In this document: positions 11,380-19,407 of the stretch, in pieces | How positions within the stretch are numbered: position 1 is the first letter of the stretch | Layout: every line of letters begins with the position of its first letter | Assembly: GCA_937625935.1 (NCBI GenBank) | Contig: OW569377.1 | Span: 248,001-312,000, forward strand | DNA: 64,000 nt | Direction: 5' to 3' | Source of the DNA: Tetramitus jugosus | Lineage: Eukaryota > Heterolobosea > Eutetramitea > Acrasida > Vahlkampfiidae | Notes under the pieces: generated by a model | Databases searched by the model: none | The model's input: the letters and a program-made list of their open reading frames with translations, nothing else | What the model was told of the DNA's origin: nothing | Made by a program: the position numbers and the translations under genes

Positions 11380-11697
11380 TGCGATGGTCGGTTGGTTGGT
11401 TGATAGGTTGGTGGAGAGATAAATTTATTGATTTGTCACGCAAACACTCTTTGGTTTTGGAGAAAACGTGTGAGTGAGTGGTGGGTGGTGAGAGAGTTTG
11501 AGCCAATCAAAATCTTTGTTCGTTGTTGTTGTTTTTGGATAACTGGTGACCAATGCGTTGTGTCGCGAGCGGGATGCTGTTGTGAATATTCGAAAATTCT
11601 CTTTGCCCTTTGAACGCATCAAGAGACCAGAAACACGGCGACATGCTTGGTTTATTTTTGGAAGAGACCGAAAAAGGAGCTGGTGGCCAGATCACCA
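11380..11697. other. Intergenic region upstream of the histidine kinase gene
   Basis: This region of about 320 bases between the histidine kinase start and the stop of the next minus-strand gene shows TTG/GTT-rich sequence and no RNA gene or credible ORF. It probably contains the kinase promoter and the 3' UTR of the neighbour. Confidence 0.4.
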
Positions 11698-12747
11698 TTA
11701 TTCGTTTCGGATGAAATTTTTCTTGAGGCCTACCCATTTCACTCTCTTTGTTGGACTAGCTGATCTCTCATACTTGTCTGAGCACAGATTCAAATACCAA
11801 TCAATGGTTGAGTGGTTGTATCCGTCTCCTCTGTTTCTGTGTGCATTCAAGTGTCTTACATCAGAGTATGCGATAGGGGTTTTCTTCACGGGTACTCTGT
11901 TGGGTGAAGAAGATCTCCGTGTGGAGGATGAGGTAAAGGACCGATTGGTGGATGGAGGAGTGGTCATGGAGTTCATGTTGATGCTCGCCATTGGACTTGG
12001 TGATCTCGATGGGATGTGTCGAGGGGTGTTGGTCATTGAGCAGTGGTCCACATTAGGAGTTTTTCTTGATGTTTGCTGCGGACTGATAAAACGAGGAGAA
12101 CAATCATAGGAAAGAGTGTTGTGTAGAATGCTCCGTCTTTCGACCTCCTCAGATAATTGCAAAGACTGAATTTCTTCTCTGATGCTCTGTGTTCGAGGAG
12201 TTGTTTCTGTTGTTCTAATGGGAGATTGAAAATATTGAGTCAATATGGATGGACTATTGATTGTAGAATGTGGTACATCGATGCTTGATTGACTGGTAGC
12301 CATCAGAACTCTGTCAGAGTGTCTTGGTGAAATCTTCTCAATCAGCTTGGTGTTTTCTTCAACCTCTCGAATAATATCCTGAAAACTAACATGTTCTAGC
12401 TTTTGAGGGGACAGATTGGAGGGAATTTCTCTTGTAGTGTCACTCAAGTATGAATAATGGCTCAGATTGTTCACAAGGGACGTCTCTTCCTCCTCATCTC
12501 CCTGATTAGTTCTCTCGTGAACTATCAAGAAGTCATGACTTGTGGAAGAGGTGCTCAGTTCATTTGTTTGTTCTGAATTGTTTTCCATTTGTTCTAAATG
12601 ATAAAAGGACTCAAGAATCTTGGTGTAAGGTGAATAGAGAGTTGTTTGAGGCGGGAGCTCCTTCTTTGAAGAGCTGTTCTCAGCTCTTGTACCTCCACTT
12701 TCGTGAAGATGACTAAATAGAAAACCAGTAGATATATCTGTGCTCAT
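11698..12747 (-). CDS. Ser/Thr-rich protein of unknown function
   Basis: The frame is open up to 12798, but the first ATG is at 12747 (MSTDISTGFLF), giving 349 residues. No domain is recognised. The middle contains many Ser-Pro and Thr-Pro pairs (SPRF, TPRH, SRSPSP, SSSPNR), suggesting a disordered, phosphorylated protein. The C-terminus (STIDWYLNLCSDKYERSASPTKRVKWVG) looks more structured. The ORF1-only retroelement begins only about 85 bases upstream of the ATG, so the native promoter, or an upstream exon, may have been displaced by the insertion. Codon use resembles the neighbours and the long frame supports a real gene. Function unknown. Confidence 0.6.
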   Translation of the reverse strand: MSTDISTGFLFSHLHESGGTRAENSSSKKELPPQTTLYSPYTKILESFYHLEQMENNSEQTNELSTSSTSHDFLIVHERTNQGDEEEETSLVNNLSHYSYLSDTTREIPSNLSPQKLEHVSFQDIIREVEENTKLIEKISPRHSDRVLMATSQSSIDVPHSTINSPSILTQYFQSPIRTTETTPRTQSIREEIQSLQLSEEVERRSILHNTLSYDCSPRFISPQQTSRKTPNVDHCSMTNTPRHIPSRSPSPMASINMNSMTTPPSTNRSFTSSSTRRSSSPNRVPVKKTPIAYSDVRHLNAHRNRGDGYNHSTIDWYLNLCSDKYERSASPTKRVKWVGLKKNFIRNE

Positions 12748-12820
12748 CAGAGATTTTGTGATCAAACTTTTGTTCGTCGCAGGACCGTAGATTTGCACGA
12801 TTTTTTATAAAATCGAACCT

Positions 12821-12831
12821 GTATTATCAGG
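12821..12831. repeat. Target-site duplication, 3' side of ORF1-only element 1
   Basis: GTATTATCAGG here is repeated exactly at 14164-14174 on the other side of the element; a following T could extend it to 12 bases but merges with the T-run. It lies directly outside the poly(A) tail (seen as T-run 12832-12848). Confidence 0.9.
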
Positions 12832-12860
12832 TTTTTTTTTTTTTTTTTCCATACAACCAT

Positions 12861-12883
12861 GTGTGCTTGCTGCGCAAGCACAC
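12861..12883 (-). repeat. Perfect hairpin in 3' UTR of ORF1-only element 1
   Basis: GTGTGCTTGC and GCAAGCACAC form a 10-bp perfect stem with a 3-nt loop. It lies about 12 bases from the poly(A) tail and is repeated in copy 2 at 51544-51566. A second, imperfect hairpin is at 12911-12940. Confidence 0.85.
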
Positions 12884-12969
12884 GATTGCTCATTTATTGA
12901 CTTGTTTTGTGAGTGACGACCCGTAGGGCGTCATTCACTCTTCTTCTCTTGTTGTCCCCGACGGTGCAC

Positions 12970-14133
12970 CTACAGGTTGGAAGAATCACTCTGGTGAGTG
13001 TTTTGGTTGATGCCCTTCATCAAAGAGCGAAACCTTGTAGTAGGACCGTCGATGGACACAGAGCCATCTGTTGTTGTTTTCTTGTTTTGGGCCTTGTTGC
13101 TCATCAGATCACCCAGTGTGATCCTAGCACTCCTCTTCTTGTTGTCATTGAGTTGTGGGCTCTGAATCTCCTTTTCGGAGTCATCTTCCACATCCACAAT
13201 GACTGGTTCGTCCTCAGTCAAACCATACCTTTTGCGTGCAGCAGCCAGCGCCAATGCAGCAATTTCCTTTTTCACTCTGGCGAACACTGGAGAAGTGGCA
13301 TTCACTTGCTCCAGAATTTGCCGGTTCTCAGCACTGAGCTGTACAACAGTCACTGATGGCAGTGGTGTTGCTACAGTCCTCTGTTCTTCTGCCTCCACGA
13401 GCTCAGGAGTCTCCATCCTAGCAGTGGCTTGGGCAACTTCTTGTTCCGGCATTGGAACCGGTTTGTTGCCCCCTTGACCCTTTGTCTTTGCCAATTCCTT
13501 GGTGAGTTCTGTGACCTGTCGACGCAGTCCGTCAACCACCGTCAGCAGCTCCTCGTACATCTTCGTCAACCTCTTGTTGACAGCCTTGAGAGGATCATGT
13601 GGTCTCTCGACGTATCGAGTGACCGTGGCCTTGACCTTGTTCTCTCCGCTGAGCACTGCCCGTGCATAGGTTTCATCACCCATGACCACGAAAGCAGTGT
13701 CACGCTTCTTGAGCACACTGGCAACCTTCTCAGGTCCCAGTAGCTTCTTGATGTCGTCCACTGACATGTTCTTCATGCCATGGACGACCACCTTTCTTGT
13801 GCAATCAACACTGCGCTTGGGTGCAGCAGTGCTGTTGCCAATCCTCCTCTGTTTGTTGAATAGCTCAACAAACTCATAGATGCGGTCACCCTTGACCGTC
13901 ACCCATCCAACAAAGCGTTGCTGGCCTTTCCTCTTGATGACCTGGACTCGGTTGAGCCAGTCACCAAACTCCTCTCCTATCTTTCTTGCCAAAGATGACT
14001 GAGAGACACCATTACCGTTGCCAGTAATGACCACCTCTCTGTCACTTGGCCTAGAGCCTTTCCGTGCAGTGGTCCACACTGCATAACGACTGTTGCCGTA
14101 TTCCTTCACCAAATTTGTTGAATCACCAGACAT
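12970..14133 (-). CDS. Retrotransposon ORF1 protein (RRM-like fold and coiled coil), copy 1
   Basis: This 387-residue frame starts with ATG at 14133 and is intact. Residues about 12-105 form a conserved N-terminal block (YAVWT, EVVITG, FVGWVTVKGDRIYEFVELFN). Residues about 113-175 (TRKVVVHGMKNMS ... DTAFVVMGDETYARAVL) have the beta-alpha-beta pattern of an RRM-like domain. A predicted coiled coil (KRLTKMYEELLTVVDGLRRQVTELTKEL) follows, as in LINE ORF1 proteins that bind RNA as multimers. The C-terminal half is acidic and polar. It is colinear with the frameshifted ORF1 of element A at 56807-58112. RNA binding or chaperone function is inferred from the position and fold, not shown. The 13 or so differences from copy 2 include mostly conservative changes and one codon insertion. 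Confidence 0.85.
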   Translation of the reverse strand: MSGDSTNLVKEYGNSRYAVWTTARKGSRPSDREVVITGNGNGVSQSSLARKIGEEFGDWLNRVQVIKRKGQQRFVGWVTVKGDRIYEFVELFNKQRRIGNSTAAPKRSVDCTRKVVVHGMKNMSVDDIKKLLGPEKVASVLKKRDTAFVVMGDETYARAVLSGENKVKATVTRYVERPHDPLKAVNKRLTKMYEELLTVVDGLRRQVTELTKELAKTKGQGGNKPVPMPEQEVAQATARMETPELVEAEEQRTVATPLPSVTVVQLSAENRQILEQVNATSPVFARVKKEIAALALAAARKRYGLTEDEPVIVDVEDDSEKEIQSPQLNDNKKRSARITLGDLMSNKAQNKKTTTDGSVSIDGPTTRFRSLMKGINQNTHQSDSSNL

Positions 14134-14163
14134 GTGATGCCGTTTTTTTCTGCGTTTTTCGAC

Positions 14164-14174
14164 GTATTATCAGG
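14164..14174. repeat. Target-site duplication, 5' side of ORF1-only element 1
   Basis: Exact copy of 12821-12831 (GTATTATCAGG), immediately outside the element 5' end and 29 bases before tRNA-Arg. Confidence 0.9.
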
Positions 14175-14203
14175 TATAACGACAAAGTTTTTGATATTAC
14201 CAA

Positions 14204-14276
14204 GCCGTCGTAGCTCAGCTGGAAGAGCACTGGACTTCTAATCCAGTGGTCGCGGGTTCGAGTCCCGTCGTCGGTA
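14204..14276 (+). tRNA. tRNA-Arg (anticodon TCT)
   Basis: The 73-base cloverleaf has D arm GCTC/GAGC, anticodon stem CTGGA/TCCAG with loop CTTCTAA (anticodon TCT), and T arm GCGGG-TTCGAGT-CCCGT. A T-run at 14278-14281 can end Pol III transcription. The acceptor stem GCCGTCG/CGTCGGT contains a G-T pair at position 1 and a T-T mismatch at position 5, which is unusual. It is the probable target of the retroelement insertion just upstream. No intron. Confidence 0.92.
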
Positions 14277-14391
14277 CTTTTGCTCTTTCGGGCTGTGTGA
14301 AATTAATTCGGGGTTATTGTTGGGTGGATCTTTGGTCGTTTTGAGTTTCCTCAAATAAATTCACGCACAAACAACCAAACATTCATCTCAC

Positions 14392-15754
14392 ATGAGCAAA
14401 CTATTCACTCTGGGCGTACCAGAAAAGAACTTGAGAAATCTTCGATTCTACAAGTGCAGTGGTGATGACAAAAGCATCACAAGAACATATATTTTGAACC
14501 CTTATGTCTATGAGACTCTTATCAAGTTTATCCCAAAATGGATGGCGTATGTAGACTCTTGTTTGAGTGTTTCATTGTCGTTCAAACTTTTTCAGCAGAA
14601 AAATTAATGGATCATGATTTTTTGGCGCCAAAAAATTCTACAGTCCAAATGTTGTGACTTTGTTGGGTTACTTTATGATCATATTGTCGGTTGTTGTGTG
14701 CTATATTCATGCACCAACCTTGACAGAAACAGTTCCAAGGTGGGTCTTCTTCCTCAACGCCTTCTGTCTCTTTGCTTATCAAACACTTGATAACTTGGAT
14801 GGAAAACAAGCAAGAAACACGGGTCAAAGCTCTCCTTTGGGTGAAATGTTTGATCATGGGTGTGATGCTGTTAGTTGCACGCTTGGAGCTTTTAATTGGC
14901 TCGTTTTGTGCTCTCAAGGCCCTTCACTCTTCTCATTCTCTGTGATCTTGGTTGCCTGGTTGCCATTTGCTTGTGCCACATGGGAGGAGTACTATGTTGG
15001 TGGTTTGTTTTTGGGTTATTTGAATGGTCCAATCGAAGGTCTATTGGGCATGCAGTTTGCTCAAGTCGTAGCTGGAATAATGGGTCATCAATTTTGGCAC
15101 ATGACCCTTGAGCAATTTAGTCCATTGATTGCGCAACTTTTGCCATTTGCCGCTCATTTTCCACTGTGCTATTTTGTAACAGGACTGACACTGTTTCTGG
15201 CATTTCTCAACTCATCAATCAATATTGTGAATGTGTATCAACAAGTGCAAAAGAATGCAAAGCTGCAAAATTTGACACAAGAGGAGCGTGTTTGGAGAGA
15301 GAGAAGCTTTTTGGGTGCTCTCAGAAAATTGATTCCTTTTGCGATTCTAATTGTCGGTGCCGCTTTGTGGTTGTTGCTGTCTCCATCCAATATTTTCGCT
15401 AGTCATACGTACTTGTTCTTGATTGCCACGGGATTGTGGTTCGGATACCTGGCTAGTAATGTTACGCTAGCATTTTTGTTGAAAACATCGCTTGTGGAGT
15501 TTTCATTTGCCTGCTTGCCAATCATGCTTTGCACACTTAATGCTCTGCTGTCTCGCTTTATTGGATTGCAAGTTATCTCGGAAGCCAAATCTCTATATCT
15601 TTACAGTATTGCTGCAATTGTCGTTTACGCCCATTTTGTGATCACTGTGTGCACACAAATCTCCAGCTATCTGGGAATTGGTGTGCTAAGAATTTTGCCT
15701 ACAAGAACTCCTTCTCCATCATCTCAAGGATCGATCAAGCCCAATCATCATTAA
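14392..15754 (+). CDS. Choline/ethanolamine phosphotransferase (CDP-alcohol phosphatidyltransferase)
   Basis: Two exons, 14392..14546 and 14644..15754, with a 97-base GTATGT...CAG intron give 421 residues and rebuild KWMAPNVVTLLGY, typical of the family. The signature DG-xx-AR-x8-G-xxx-D-xxx-D is complete in DGKQARNTGQSSPLGEMFDHGCD (given here as a motif spanning the second exon near residues 110-135). About eight or more hydrophobic segments follow. The enzyme transfers phosphocholine or phosphoethanolamine from the CDP-alcohol to diacylglycerol in the ER or Golgi membrane, the last step of the Kennedy pathway. The substrate (choline or ethanolamine, or both) cannot be decided. It lies 115 bases after tRNA-Arg on the same strand. 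Confidence 0.92.
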
Positions 15755-15794
15755 ATTAATTATTGTGTTTCAGCTCATTTATTAGCAATGTTAT

Positions 15795-17104
15795 CTATTG
15801 GTACATGGTTAACTTATCACATTCTTGCTTTATGATTCGAAGTCTCTCCGGATCCAACTCTTGCAACAAGGAGAGGACTGCTGTCAAGATATTGTTTCTG
15901 TTTGGGATCATTCCTTGTTGGGGATTGTAGTTATTGCTTGGAGCATTGTAGGGATATTGATGGGAGTTCGATGCTCTATTATTCATCCGATTCTGTGGTT
16001 GCATGTAGGGTATCTGTTGGGACTGCTTGACTGAAATGTAGCTCGGTTCTTCCTGATACGGATTGTGCTGAGATATCCCATTAGAAAACTTGGGTTGCTC
16101 GTTGTAGTATTGGTTATGAATTGGTGGTTGACCATGTCTCTCATCAAGCATACTAGGTTGCTGATAAGAGTGCGCTCGTTGATGCTGGGTGATTGGTGGT
16201 TGAACCTTGGAGGGCAATTGAGGCTGGTCCACTCCTCTATTCAATACACCAATTCCTCTTGGGTTATGTTGCTGTACGGAGTAAGAATCTGTGTCTTCGT
16301 CATACTCTTCATCATCAGATTCATCGTGATGCCTTGGAATGTGGATTTGTTGTTTGTGAGATGGTATCGCTGAAGGAGCATTCTGATTTCTGACAAGAGG
16401 GGTGTCATCTCTGTGGAGGGATCTCTTTGGTTGATTCGCAATAGGGAGCACAGAAGATTCAGTAGGAGGAGGTTTGTATTGCGTTTGCTGTTGTGTCTGT
16501 GGTTGTTGAATAGGAGGTGAATTGACCGGAGATTCATCCTTCACATTTCTTTCTCCATGTTTGTTCAACTCTTGACCAATGTCTAATTCACCACTACTGA
16601 ACAAAGCAGCTCTCATTTTCTCATCAGGTGAGATATCATCATCGTCCAACTTGTCTAACTGGTCCAGTACACATATCACTTTCAACCGATAGTTTTCAGT
16701 TTCAGAACAAGGATTACCATTCAACCATAGGACCCTCAAATGTTTCAAATTTTTTAAGTAAGCAATCTCTGATAAATCAGAAATTTGATTTTTCCTCAAG
16801 TATAGCTCTTGTAGCTTTTGACCTATGTGTGATTAATGGTAGGGTAAGAATGAACTTGTTTAAGCTTATCTATGAAGATGTCACCGGTAGTCAGAAGGTA
16901 ACGAAAAGAAAGGGACTAACAATTTGTAAAATCCTTCAGAGAATCGATGCAGTTCACACTTAAGCTCGCAACTTCGATGTTTGGCATCTTTTGAATCACG
17001 CTGATATCTGAGAGTGAATTTCCCCAGACATTCAAGTTCTTCACATTTAATAAGCTATCAACACGTGCTTTTCCCAGAACCAAACTCTCTGTTAGTTTGA
17101 CCAT
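15795..17104 (-). CDS. CFAP410: CFAP410 (C21orf2)-like leucine-rich-repeat ciliary protein
   Basis: Exons 17104..16921 and 16822..15795 with a 98-base intron give 403 residues. The joined sequence reads FTNCQKLQELYLRKNQISDL, matching the LRR region of animal C21orf2/CFAP410 closely, as do the N-terminal VNVKNLNVWGNSLSDISV-type repeats and the LRRcap WLNGNPCSETENYR. The middle (about residues 130-350) is Gln/Pro/His-rich. The last 35 residues (NILTAVLSLLQELDPERLRIIKQECDKL) match the short helical C-terminus of the family. In other organisms the protein is found at basal bodies and cilia and interacts with NEK1. The long disordered insert between LRR and C-terminal helix is much larger than in human. 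It indicates a flagellate stage. Confidence 0.88.
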
Positions 17105-17346
17105 TGTGTTTTCTTTGAAACTCTGATGCTTTACTCGTTCGCGCTATTTTCTGTAGAACATTCTGGCGGGAAACGAGCGAATCCCGCATCGATGTTGCTC
17201 GCAGCATGTGCGGTCCGTCAGATGTCTCCTCCAAATCGGAAGTCATAATTCCGATTTCACAGAAGAAAAAAACAGAACAGCGAAAAAGCGAGCACAAAGA
17301 GGTACATTCCACCACACGAAAATAACACGTCATCCGAAGAAACGTC

Positions 17347-18450
17347 ATGCCCTCCAAGCATCATTCTCTTCTCACTTGCCTTGTATTGTTGCTTTCATTG
17401 TTGCATGTGATCTCATGTGCAACATCAGCGAAAAATGATCCAAAAATCATGATTCAAGCACGGGCACTCACCCCTCACATCTTCAATGCCCGTGCTCCAG
17501 TTAACATCACCAGTGTCAGTGTCAGTGGCATCAGTGGAGGTGGCTTCTTTGCTACACAAGTTCACGTCGCCTTCTCCAAGAGTGTCACTGGTGTGGGTGT
17601 CATTGCAGGTGGTCCCTTCTTTTGTGCTCAGGGACAGCTCGATATTGCCCTGTCAAGTTGCATGAAGGGAGAGCCGGCCATTCCAATCGAAGTTTATATT
17701 GGAGAGACAAGTGAGATGGCACTTGCAGGGTTGATTGATGATCCACGGCACATGTCCAATCATCGTGTCTATTTGTTCAGTGGTACAAAAGACACGGTGG
17801 TGAGGCAATCGGTCATGACATCCACTCTGGAGTACTATTCTCACTATGTTGATACGTCGGGTCAGAGTATTCGTGCAGTGTTCGATGTGCCTGCAGAGCA
17901 TGCCATGATTACGTTCAATTATGGCAATGATTGTTCTTATTTGGGCAGTCCATATATCAATCATTGCTCGCCTCAAATATCTGTTGCCGAAGAGCTGTTG
18001 CTTCACTTGCATCCAGGGTTCAAGAAGGGTTATGCTCAATTCAACGAGAGCAACTTGTTTGAGTTTGATCAAACAAAGTTTATTTCGTCAGGCAACGGCT
18101 TTGCCAAGAAGGGTTACATGTATGTGCCAACGGCATGTCAGGCACAAGTCGCCGCACCAGGCACCAAGTGCTCTATCCATGTCAATTTTCATGGTTGTCT
18201 GCAGGGATATTACTTCGTGAATACAACCTATGTCGCAAACGCTGGTTTCAATAATGTGGCCGAAGCGAACAATGTCATCGTCATTTATCCACAAATTGAG
18301 CCAACCAATTTTCCTTTTAACCCAAAGGGCTGTTTCGACTGGTGGGGCTACACAACTTTCTTCGATCCAATTTATGCGTCGAAACGAGGACCGCAAATGA
18401 CTGCTGTCAAGGAGATTCTAAAGTATTTCGGTGCCACTACATTTGAATGA
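17347..18450 (+). CDS. Secreted polyhydroxybutyrate-depolymerase-like esterase
   Basis: This 367-residue protein begins with a clear signal peptide (hydrophobic core LVLLLSLLHVISC). The lipase box is GISGG with Ser63. Asp149 (SGTKD) and His185 (PAEH) follow at spacings (86 and 36) close to those of the fungal/bacterial PHB depolymerase triad. The C-terminal half has a second conserved block (HVNFHGCLQGY, CFDWWGY) of the same family. Many Cys residues fit an exported, disulfide-bonded enzyme. It probably cleaves bacterial poly(3-hydroxybutyrate) or related esters from ingested bacteria, in phagosomes or outside the cell; the substrate is inference. It has no intron and its relatives are mostly bacterial and fungal, so acquisition by transfer is possible. 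It is divergent from CFAP410, sharing a 242-base promoter region. Confidence 0.87.
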   Translation: MPSKHHSLLTCLVLLLSLLHVISCATSAKNDPKIMIQARALTPHIFNARAPVNITSVSVSGISGGGFFATQVHVAFSKSVTGVGVIAGGPFFCAQGQLDIALSSCMKGEPAIPIEVYIGETSEMALAGLIDDPRHMSNHRVYLFSGTKDTVVRQSVMTSTLEYYSHYVDTSGQSIRAVFDVPAEHAMITFNYGNDCSYLGSPYINHCSPQISVAEELLLHLHPGFKKGYAQFNESNLFEFDQTKFISSGNGFAKKGYMYVPTACQAQVAAPGTKCSIHVNFHGCLQGYYFVNTTYVANAGFNNVAEANNVIVIYPQIEPTNFPFNPKGCFDWWGYTTFFDPIYASKRGPQMTAVKEILKYFGATTFE

Positions 18451-18868
18451 GGCCAGTATTAAACAACAAAGGATCGAAATGAATGTTGGTTAATATTCGA
18501 GCGAGGTTCTGGGTAGTTACCCCAGATCTAAACCAAAATGTGTTTGTTGGTGTTGTTTTGTGCTTTACGCACAAATACTGTTTACCAAATTAGTGAGGAC
18601 ACCTTTTGTCTGCTGTCTTGACCTCGTCCGAGAAGAATAGTTAAATCGCATCGCCCGCTCTCGGGGCAACCCTTCTTGAGCTCTCCTGGACAAGTCGATT
18701 TGCGTCAGTGGCTTCTTTTGGTCTCGCTTTGGTACTTTGGCCGAGTTGTGACTCACAGATTGCTTTGCAAATTTTACTCTGCTGTCTCTGCAACACATAA
18801 AGAACAACGAACGAGATAAAAAGAAACGAGATTTATTACCACAATCCAAGCCATAAACATTCTTCACT
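18451..18868. other. Intergenic region with a doubtful minus-strand ORF
   Basis: A minus-strand frame with ATG at 18797 and stop at 18565 encodes about 77 residues (MCCRDSRVKFAKQSV ..., basic). It is not low complexity but overlaps the likely promoter of the next gene and I do not recognise it. No RNA gene is visible. Confidence 0.3.
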
Positions 18869-19240
18869 ATGCCGCACATGAATGATATCAATCTGCCTTT
18901 GGGTCTCAAATTAGACATTGACGATGAACTTATATTCGCTGTTCTGTCGTGCTATCAAAAACGTGCTATTCCAACATCAGGCACAACCAATTCACAGACT
19001 CCATTCTCAACAGCCTCAGGAATTGAATCAACAACAATCGCTAGCTCTATGACGACGAATGTGAATCACAGTCAGACATATCTCATGCATCAGCCACTGC
19101 CATCACAACAACAACAAATGCAGTTCTCTACCACTGCTGTCAATGTAACACCATCAACCCCACAGACACCTCTAGTCAATAGCTTCTTGCAACATTGTAC
19201 ATTAGCACACAACAACACACCTGTGGAATCCCATCGGTGA
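18869..19240 (+). CDS. Small Gln/Thr/Ser-rich protein, unknown
   Basis: This 123-residue frame starts with ATG at 18869 (a second ATG is three codons on). The first 35 residues (INLPLGLKLDIDDELIFAVLSCYQKRAIP) look folded; the rest is Thr/Ser/Gln-rich and probably disordered. No domain is recognised. It lies 167 bases upstream of the kinase/F-box/WD40 gene on the same strand. It could be a real small gene or an exon whose partner I cannot see. Confidence 0.45.
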   Translation: MPHMNDINLPLGLKLDIDDELIFAVLSCYQKRAIPTSGTTNSQTPFSTASGIESTTIASSMTTNVNHSQTYLMHQPLPSQQQQMQFSTTAVNVTPSTPQTPLVNSFLQHCTLAHNNTPVESHR

Positions 19241-19407
19241 TTCCCTTAACTCTTCGCACAAATCGCATTTCATTATACCATAAACAGACAAATAGAACCC
19301 TCCAAAATTATTTTCTCCGATGTTCTTTGTTTCTTCGCGCGTTCTTCGCGAGAACAAGTAATTGTTTCTCCGTTGTCAATCAAGAGGTGGAAAATTAGAA
19401 ACACAGG

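Larger units (their letters stand above)
12832..14163 (-). mobile_element. ORF1-only non-LTR retroelement, copy 1, upstream of tRNA-Arg
   Basis: The element is 1332 bases on the minus strand. Its 3' end is a poly(A) tail of 17 (T-run 12832-12848), and an 11-base target-site duplication flanks it. It contains one intact frame (ORF1, 12970-14133), a short 5' UTR and a 3' UTR of about 120 bases with a perfect hairpin. No reverse transcriptase or endonuclease is present, so it must use enzymes from another element. A copy about 96% identical in protein lies at 51516-52848. Its 5' end is 40 bases upstream of the mature tRNA-Arg 5' end, facing it, and it is transcribed away from it. Equal length and intact ends argue against random 5' truncation: this is a defined non-autonomous family. 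Confidence 0.9.

Noticed and set aside
11546-12109. Plus-strand ORF of 187 codons
   Set aside because: It is the opposite strand of the Ser/Thr-rich gene and starts without support; composition looks like a shadow.
12970-14133. ORF1-only frame as an ordinary cellular gene
   Set aside because: A near-identical copy at 51653-52819, poly(A) tail, target duplications and similarity to ORF1 of element A show it is a mobile element.
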